A stretch of DNA of 36,089 bases from a virus, in IMG/VR virus record IMGVR_UViG_3300027788_000036, positions 1 through 36,089 of that record; one strand, written 5' to 3'. Made by a program: the position numbers and the translations under genes. The notes below the pieces were generated by a model. The model saw only the letters and a program-made list of their open reading frames with translations, was not told the origin of the DNA and did no database searches. Shown piece by piece: positions 31,233 through 36,089 of this stretch (the stretch's first letter is position 1; each line of letters opens with the position of its first letter).

Positions 31233-32189
31233 ATGGGAATAACAGTAAATTATTATTTAGATACAAACGATTTTCAAACAGCCACAGCTGTTTATACAGA
31301 CAATGCTTTGACTGTATTAGCTCCTGATGGATGGTATTCTTATAGTAATAGATGGCGAAAACAAACAAGTGGTGTTTTAGGTTCTGTTGGGGTATGTCCA
31401 TCTTGTAATCAAGCATGTTCTTCATCACCTTTTTTATCTGCTTATTCTTATTTTATGGGAAGTAATACTGAAGGTGCGGGTGTTTACAATTTAACAATTG
31501 ATACAGGTTCTGCGGCAGGAATTAATAGAATGTTTCTTGGTCGAAATGCTAGTGATTGTTATGGTATTCAAATAGTACATGACTCTGCTGTAGTTAACAA
31601 TTGGATTACAGGTGAAGGATATGAATCACCGGGAAATAGTGATGCAATATGGATGGGAGATACTACTGTAGCAGCAGGAACTGTGTATACTAATCAACCA
31701 TCGTTTACATGGAATGGAACATCTTGGGTACAGTCTTCTACTAATGTAGGTTATACAGTTAATAGCACAACAAATTTTACAACAACACAAGACCTATATA
31801 ATCTAGCAGTATTTTCAAAAACTACAGCTGTAAATACAACAGTACAAATTACAGTTTTTATTCCTCCTTTTTCAAGTTCAGGAGTTAATACAAATGTTTT
31901 ATTTTCTCCTGTATGTTCTGCATTATTAATTGCAACACCTTATAATGCTACATCTTATCCTAATCCTGCTGATGCATGTAATGCTACAGGAACAACTGAT
32001 AGTGTTTTTATTGCTAACGCTACATCAGGAAATATATCTACAGATATAATACCTGTTAAATATTCTTATGCATTTACAAATACATTTGGAACTACTGCAG
32101 TTGGTGTAGGATATTATAAAACAAGTCAAGGATATATGCAAGTAGATAGTAATGGAGTAGTAATCGATGTAGGCAGTTGTCCTCCTTAA
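31233..32189 (+). CDS. Virion surface/tail protein with cysteine motifs, 318 residues
   Basis: It begins MGITVNYYLDTNDFQTATAV followed by YTDNALTVLAPDGWYSYSNR. The beta-rich body includes CPSCNQAC near 55-62, and the end, GYYKTSQGYMQVDSNG, finishes DVGSCPP. The first segment looks like a short adhesion-type domain often seen in marine phage tail proteins. Cys residues near the start and end may form disulfides outside the cell. It lies 11 bases after the hub gene and probably decorates the hub. Exact role unknown. Confidence 0.5.
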   Translation: MGITVNYYLDTNDFQTATAVYTDNALTVLAPDGWYSYSNRWRKQTSGVLGSVGVCPSCNQACSSSPFLSAYSYFMGSNTEGAGVYNLTIDTGSAAGINRMFLGRNASDCYGIQIVHDSAVVNNWITGEGYESPGNSDAIWMGDTTVAAGTVYTNQPSFTWNGTSWVQSSTNVGYTVNSTTNFTTTQDLYNLAVFSKTTAVNTTVQITVFIPPFSSSGVNTNVLFSPVCSALLIATPYNATSYPNPADACNATGTTDSVFIANATSGNISTDIIPVKYSYAFTNTFGTTAVGVGYYKTSQGYMQVDSNGVVIDVGSCPP

Positions 32190-32199
32190 AATTTAAAAT

Positions 32200-33030
32200 A
32201 TGAGTTGTACAAATCAAACAGTAAGTTATAGCGATGGCGTAAAAGGGTTTCCTTCTTTTTACTCCTATCATCCTAACTATATGATAGGCATGAATAATTA
32301 CTTCTATTCATTTGACAAGGGTAATCTTTACCGTCATAACAGTAACGATAGAAGAAACAGTTATTATGGTGTAGATTATAGTTCTACTATTACAAGTGTA
32401 TTTAATGAATCACCTTTAGAGAATAAATTATTTAAAACTATTAATTTAGAGTCTGACGCTTCATGGTCTGTAGATTTTACAAGTGATATCCAATTTACAG
32501 GATATATAAATAGCACATCGTTTGTTAAAAAAGAAGGTGCGTGGTTTGCGTATTTAAGAACTGAAGGTTCTGTTGCAGGAATAGGAACACCTATTGACAG
32601 CCAACAATATCCTTTACGTTCTATTATGGGTATAATGAACAGTACAGCTAGAGGTGGTACTATAGCTAATCCTATTATACAGTTTAGTATTGGTATAAAT
32701 TCTAGTTTAGCGTCTTATATAAATCCACAAATAAATATAAATGATTTTATTTATTGGAGTGATTTAACGGGAAATAACGAATTAACATATGCAGGAAAAA
32801 TACAATCTATAGCTTACTCACCTATTAATGGTGTTGTAAGTATTACAATTGACGCTGCCGGTGCGGTTGTTATACCTGCGGGAACATTATATTTTGCAGC
32901 TGTAAAAGACCAAATTGCAGAATCATATGGTATATTAGGACACTATGGTAAATTTAAATTAACTAATAGTGATATTACAGCTACAGAGTTATTTGCTGTA
33001 GAGTCAGATGTTATGAAAAGTTATCCTTAA
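32200..33030 (+). CDS. Virion structural protein, 276 residues
   Basis: The N-terminus contains YSDGVKGFPSFYSYHPNYMI then GMNNYFYSFDKGNLYRHN, a pattern I recognise in tail-end structural proteins of marine and crAss-like phages that resemble part of the hub. It is beta-rich throughout and ends DVMKSYP. It lies 10 bases after the preceding gene. It is probably a hub or nozzle component; no enzymatic motif is present. Confidence 0.55.
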   Translation: MSCTNQTVSYSDGVKGFPSFYSYHPNYMIGMNNYFYSFDKGNLYRHNSNDRRNSYYGVDYSSTITSVFNESPLENKLFKTINLESDASWSVDFTSDIQFTGYINSTSFVKKEGAWFAYLRTEGSVAGIGTPIDSQQYPLRSIMGIMNSTARGGTIANPIIQFSIGINSSLASYINPQININDFIYWSDLTGNNELTYAGKIQSIAYSPINGVVSITIDAAGAVVIPAGTLYFAAVKDQIAESYGILGHYGKFKLTNSDITATELFAVESDVMKSYP

Positions 33031-33036
33031 AATTAG

Positions 33037-33044
33037 TATCTTTG
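33037..33044 (+). promoter_or_regulatory. Host-like promoter -7 box with near-leaderless start
   Basis: TATCTTTG matches TAnnTTTG, with the next ATG only 6 bases beyond its end. If active, transcription would start at or next to the A of the ATG, giving a leaderless message. It lies in the 20-base gap after the 276-residue gene. Confidence 0.5.
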
Positions 33045-33050
33045 TGTTAA

Positions 33051-33461
33051 ATGAAATTTAATATAAGGGTACTTAAGGAAAACGACTATGAAGATATATT
33101 AGTCGGATGGTGGAAAGATTGGAAATGGATTCCTCCTGTAAAAGATTTTTTACCTCTTAATGGCTTGGGTGGTATTATGGTAGAGTGGAATGATATACCT
33201 GTTTGTGCGGGTTTTATTATTCAAACTAATAGTAAAGTAGCATGGATAGAATGGATTGTATCTAATAAAAATTTTAAAGAAAAGCTTCATAGAAAAGATG
33301 CTTTAAATTTATTGGTACAAACATTAACTGATGTAGCTAAAAAAACAGGTAGTACATATGCGTATACAATACTTAAAAGTCCTTCTTTAATAAACACATA
33401 CAAAAATAATGGTTATTTAGGAGAAGAACAAAATATAAACGAGATGATAAAAAAATTATAA
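33051..33461 (+). CDS. GNAT-like acetyltransferase, 136 residues
   Basis: The layout fits a short GNAT fold: strand and helix at the start (MKFNIRVLKENDYEDILVGW), central strands with IPVCAGFIIQTNSKVAWIEW (about 51-70), a helix (DALNLLVQTLTDVAKKTGST) and a final segment SLINTYKNNGYLGEE, where the Tyr-x-x-x-Gly-Tyr arrangement is common at the end of the acetyl-CoA site. The acetyl-CoA loop (Q/R-x-x-G-x-G/A) is not clear, so catalysis is uncertain. Similar small proteins occur between structural genes of marine phages. Its target could be a virion or host protein. Confidence 0.5.
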   Translation: MKFNIRVLKENDYEDILVGWWKDWKWIPPVKDFLPLNGLGGIMVEWNDIPVCAGFIIQTNSKVAWIEWIVSNKNFKEKLHRKDALNLLVQTLTDVAKKTGSTYAYTILKSPSLINTYKNNGYLGEEQNINEMIKKL

Positions 33462-33462
33462 T

Positions 33463-34398
33463 ATGGCGTTAGCAACCACAATTTTAGCAGCAAGTGCATT
33501 AGCAATGTCTATAGGAACTACTGTGGCATCAGGTGCACAAGCAGCAAAACAACGAAGAATTCAAGCAGGTGCTGAAGAAGATGCAAACAGATTTATGAAA
33601 GATGCAAGAGATAAGCTTGAAGTAAACGAATATGACGAGTTAAGTATTAACAGTTTAGTTTATGACAATCAAAGAGAAGAGCTTTCTAAGGTTGGTGCAG
33701 CACTTATAGAAAATGCACAACAATCAGACAGACCAAATATGGGTGCTCAATCTATTGTTGATGCAGTCAACAAAGCCAATACATCTATAACTGAAAAAGA
33801 AGTAAACGAATTACAAGATTTAGATTTAGTTCAAGCTGAAGAAGCTACAAGAAAAAGTGATATAGGCATACAATTAGATTTAGGCGAAGTTCAAGGTGCA
33901 CAAAAAGCCGCAGCTGATGCAGGAGAATTAGCACAAAAATATAAATCAGATTTTCTGACTCAACTTCCTCAAACAGCAATGGCTGCAGTTTCTACACTTG
34001 CTCCTGTTTTTGGTAAAAATGCTCAAACAAAAGGAATAGAAGGTTTTGAGTTTGGAGGTAAAACAGGTCTTGAAGGAATACAAGCTAAGTTTGGTGACGA
34101 TGATTTTATAAAATCTTTAGATGGTAAAGGGTTTGGTTCTATACCATTTGAAAATTTAAAGGACATAGGTAAGTTAAAGTCTAATGCTTTAGATGATTAT
34201 GTAAGAAATAATTTATCAGGTGGAAATTTAAAATATTTAATGGATAATCAAACAGGTAATGCTAATCCTTTTACACCAACTACAAGTAAACAATATAGCC
34301 AAACTTTTAAAGATGCAGGGTTAAATAGTGGTGTAATGACAAATTCTGACAAAATAGCAGAGTTAGAAGCTGCATTAGCAAAACTAAAGAAAGGATAA
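33463..34398 (+). CDS. Probable internal virion (ejection) protein, 311 residues
   Basis: Residues 2-25 (ALATTILAASALAMSIGTTV) form a hydrophobic, Ala-rich segment that could insert into the host membrane. It is followed by a long helical, charged region (KQRRIQAGAEEDANRFMKDA) up to ~165. Then come Gly-rich and Ala-rich stretches. The last ~20 residues are a short coiled coil (IAELEAALAKLKKG). This Ala-rich start plus helical body, placed after the tail genes, is like T7 gp14-type ejection proteins. The following long gene may be its partner. The role is inferred. Confidence 0.5.
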   Translation: MALATTILAASALAMSIGTTVASGAQAAKQRRIQAGAEEDANRFMKDARDKLEVNEYDELSINSLVYDNQREELSKVGAALIENAQQSDRPNMGAQSIVDAVNKANTSITEKEVNELQDLDLVQAEEATRKSDIGIQLDLGEVQGAQKAAADAGELAQKYKSDFLTQLPQTAMAAVSTLAPVFGKNAQTKGIEGFEFGGKTGLEGIQAKFGDDDFIKSLDGKGFGSIPFENLKDIGKLKSNALDDYVRNNLSGGNLKYLMDNQTGNANPFTPTTSKQYSQTFKDAGLNSGVMTNSDKIAELEAALAKLKKG

Positions 34399-34399
34399 T

Positions 34400-36089
34400 A
34401 TGGCAACTAATTTTGGATATATAAGAAAAGACCAAGACGCTAGAGTAAATTGGCAAGAGGTTGGTAAAAACGCTAGTGATACTATACAAGCTGAAATTGA
34501 TAGAAGAGAAACTATTAAAGCTGATATAGATGCAGATTCTAATGCGTTAGACACACAAATATATGAAAACATTGATTCTGATAATGCAGACCTTGCGTCT
34601 GAAATGTTAAGTGTTGCTAATTTAACTTCAGAAACTAGATTACGTCAAGATAAGAATCTAAAAAACGGTTCTTTAAGCCTTAAAGACTACACTATTCAAA
34701 GAAATAACCTTAAACAAGGTGTCGCTAATATTAGCGAAATGAATAAATCTAAAATAAAAATAGATACTGAGTTTCAAGCATTAGTTCAAGCCGGAACAAT
34801 AAATCCACAATCAGTTGCTGTAAGAGCATACAATGAACAATTTGAAAACCTAAACAATTTTGGTATTCAGTTAGATGAATTTGGAAGTCCATATTTAGCT
34901 AAAAGAATTAAAATAAAAGATGAGGAGACAGGTGTAATTAATGAAACTTTTTCTACCGACCCTAATGATATATACAGTATAAAAGGTGCAAGAGCAAACA
35001 TGGGTCAAATATTAAAACAACAAGATTTTACTAAAAATGTACAAGGTTATGTAGGGTTAGCAGGAAAAACTTGGGTGGAAGCAGGAGGTCAGTTTAAAAC
35101 TGTAGATGACGCATGGCAAAACGAAAACTTTAGAAAATTAATTGAAGCTGAAATTAGAGCTGATTTAACTAACCCTGATTTTGCGTCAGGATTTGCAGGT
35201 CAGTATTTACAAGGTTATGAATATGCGTTTTTAAAAGGAGATAGTAAAGCTAATGCTAATCAAATTCCTTTAGTTCAAATTAATGGACGTTGGACCTTTG
35301 ATGCTGACAGTAAGCAAGGTAAAAAACTTGTTGACGAGTCAGTTACTAAGTTAACAGAAATGACTAGAGGAGGAATGTCTAAAAAGGAAACTCCTTATTC
35401 ACCGAGTGAGTTAAAAGGATATGGAGAAATAGGTGACGAAAAAGATAATATAGAAACTACAGCTAAGTTAATAGGTGATATATATAATGGGGATGTACAA
35501 GAGCTAAAATCTGCATTAGTTTATTTTGAAGGGAAAGAGAGTAAAATTACAAATTTAGAAGTTAGTGATGATGGTAGTAAGTTTTCATATGATGTTAACA
35601 CAGAAAATGGTGGAAAGGTTACAAGAACATTAGACAGAAACTTTGGACCTGAAAATTTCTTAACTCAAATGAGCAAACAAATTGGTACATATGATTTAGC
35701 TCAATTAAGAGGTACAAAAGCATATGATTCTTGGAGTCAAAGAAATGATGGAAACTATACTAATCTACCTAAAACCACAAGCTTCTCGGGAGCTTATACC
35801 GAAGCAGCTACAGAGGTTGAGAATCTTCTTACTAGAGAAGGCTTAAATGAAGATGGCACTACGGTTGTATCTGCACTAGATAGTTTTAATAAAGCATATG
35901 ATAAGGATACACCTTTGGGCGATAAAGTATCTATTATTTCACAAGAATTCTTAGAATCAAAGATAGAAAATGCTCAAGTTGAGCAAGGTAGTGATGGATA
36001 TCTATATATAGAAATAGATGGTACTACTACAGGACCTATTGTAATTAAAAACAGTCAAGGAGGAAAACCTGTTTCAAAAATAATTAGTG
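34400..36089 (+). CDS. Large probable internal virion protein, partial (first 563 residues)
   Basis: An ATG at 34400, one base after the previous stop codon, opens a frame that stays open to the right edge of the window, so the stop is not seen. The visible part (MATNFGYIRKDQDARVNWQE...) is hydrophilic, with long helical stretches in the first 150 residues and mixed, Asp/Asn-rich segments later. No signal peptide, membrane helix or catalytic motif is seen in this part. In podophages this place usually encodes a very large ejected protein. In some crAss-like phages a virion RNA polymerase lies among the ejected proteins, so the missing part could be decisive. Confidence 0.5.
   Translation, partial: MATNFGYIRKDQDARVNWQEVGKNASDTIQAEIDRRETIKADIDADSNALDTQIYENIDSDNADLASEMLSVANLTSETRLRQDKNLKNGSLSLKDYTIQRNNLKQGVANISEMNKSKIKIDTEFQALVQAGTINPQSVAVRAYNEQFENLNNFGIQLDEFGSPYLAKRIKIKDEETGVINETFSTDPNDIYSIKGARANMGQILKQQDFTKNVQGYVGLAGKTWVEAGGQFKTVDDAWQNENFRKLIEAEIRADLTNPDFASGFAGQYLQGYEYAFLKGDSKANANQIPLVQINGRWTFDADSKQGKKLVDESVTKLTEMTRGGMSKKETPYSPSELKGYGEIGDEKDNIETTAKLIGDIYNGDVQELKSALVYFEGKESKITNLEVSDDGSKFSYDVNTENGGKVTRTLDRNFGPENFLTQMSKQIGTYDLAQLRGTKAYDSWSQRNDGNYTNLPKTTSFSGAYTEAATEVENLLTREGLNEDGTTVVSALDSFNKAYDKDTPLGDKVSIISQEFLESKIENAQVEQGSDGYLYIEIDGTTTGPIVIKNSQGGKPVSKIIS

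Noticed and set aside
1-36089. Prophage or integrative element
   Set aside because: No integrase, excisionase, repressor, attachment-site repeat or bacterial flanking genes are seen in the window.

Overview
The window looks like part of a lytic, short-tailed (podovirus-like) phage genome infecting a Bacteroidetes host, probably a marine flavobacterium. The reasons are: about one third G+C; almost no Shine-Dalgarno sites, with A/T-rich start contexts instead; several promoters of the Bacteroidetes type (TAnnTTTG); and a head-tail block (large terminase, ~810-residue portal, acidic scaffold-like protein, ~480-residue major capsid protein, two connector/ring-like proteins, a ~1500-residue stabilisation/hub-like protein) whose order and sizes recall crAss-like phages and related Cellulophaga podophages. 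That placement rests on remembered family resemblance, not on a search. The genetic code appears standard (TAA, TAG and TGA all act as stops). No integrase, repressor, attachment site, CRISPR array or complete tRNA gene was seen.

Layout. (1) Positions 1-3010, minus strand: a densely packed set of very small genes (about 31-99 residues), many overlapping by 3-16 bases, none with a recognisable enzymatic domain. It is probably the early, host-takeover region. Four clear copies and one weaker copy of the same ~36-bp promoter (TTACAAACAAAAC, 12 bases, YGATAATATA) each sit directly in front of a gene start, dividing the region into short transcription units. A tRNA-like acceptor/T-arm hairpin lies between two of these genes. 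(2) Positions 3011-3558: a divergent control region with promoters, palindromes and a possible 31-residue ORF. (3) Positions 3559-15793, plus strand: a 12-kb block of tail-fibre/appendage proteins, several repetitive, with an embedded small nucleotidyltransferase-like gene and a coiled-coil gene. (4) Positions 15806-19102: small proteins, a GroES-like candidate, a candidate small terminase and the large terminase. (5) Positions 19103-24166: portal, scaffold-like protein and major capsid protein, closed by a strong terminator. (6) Positions 24236-33030: connector/ring, hub and virion surface proteins. (7) Positions 33051-36089: a GNAT-like acetyltransferase, then two probable internal virion (ejection) proteins, the last cut by the window edge.

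How it may work. The leftward genes share a non-host-like promoter and would be switched together, plausibly by a phage-specific polymerase or sigma factor. The rightward genes build the virion and carry host-like promoters and terminators at internal points, which could set different doses of scaffold, capsid and connector proteins. The most unusual signals are the tRNA-like hairpin, the repeated early promoter and the 15-bp element repeated after the first two leftward ORFs.
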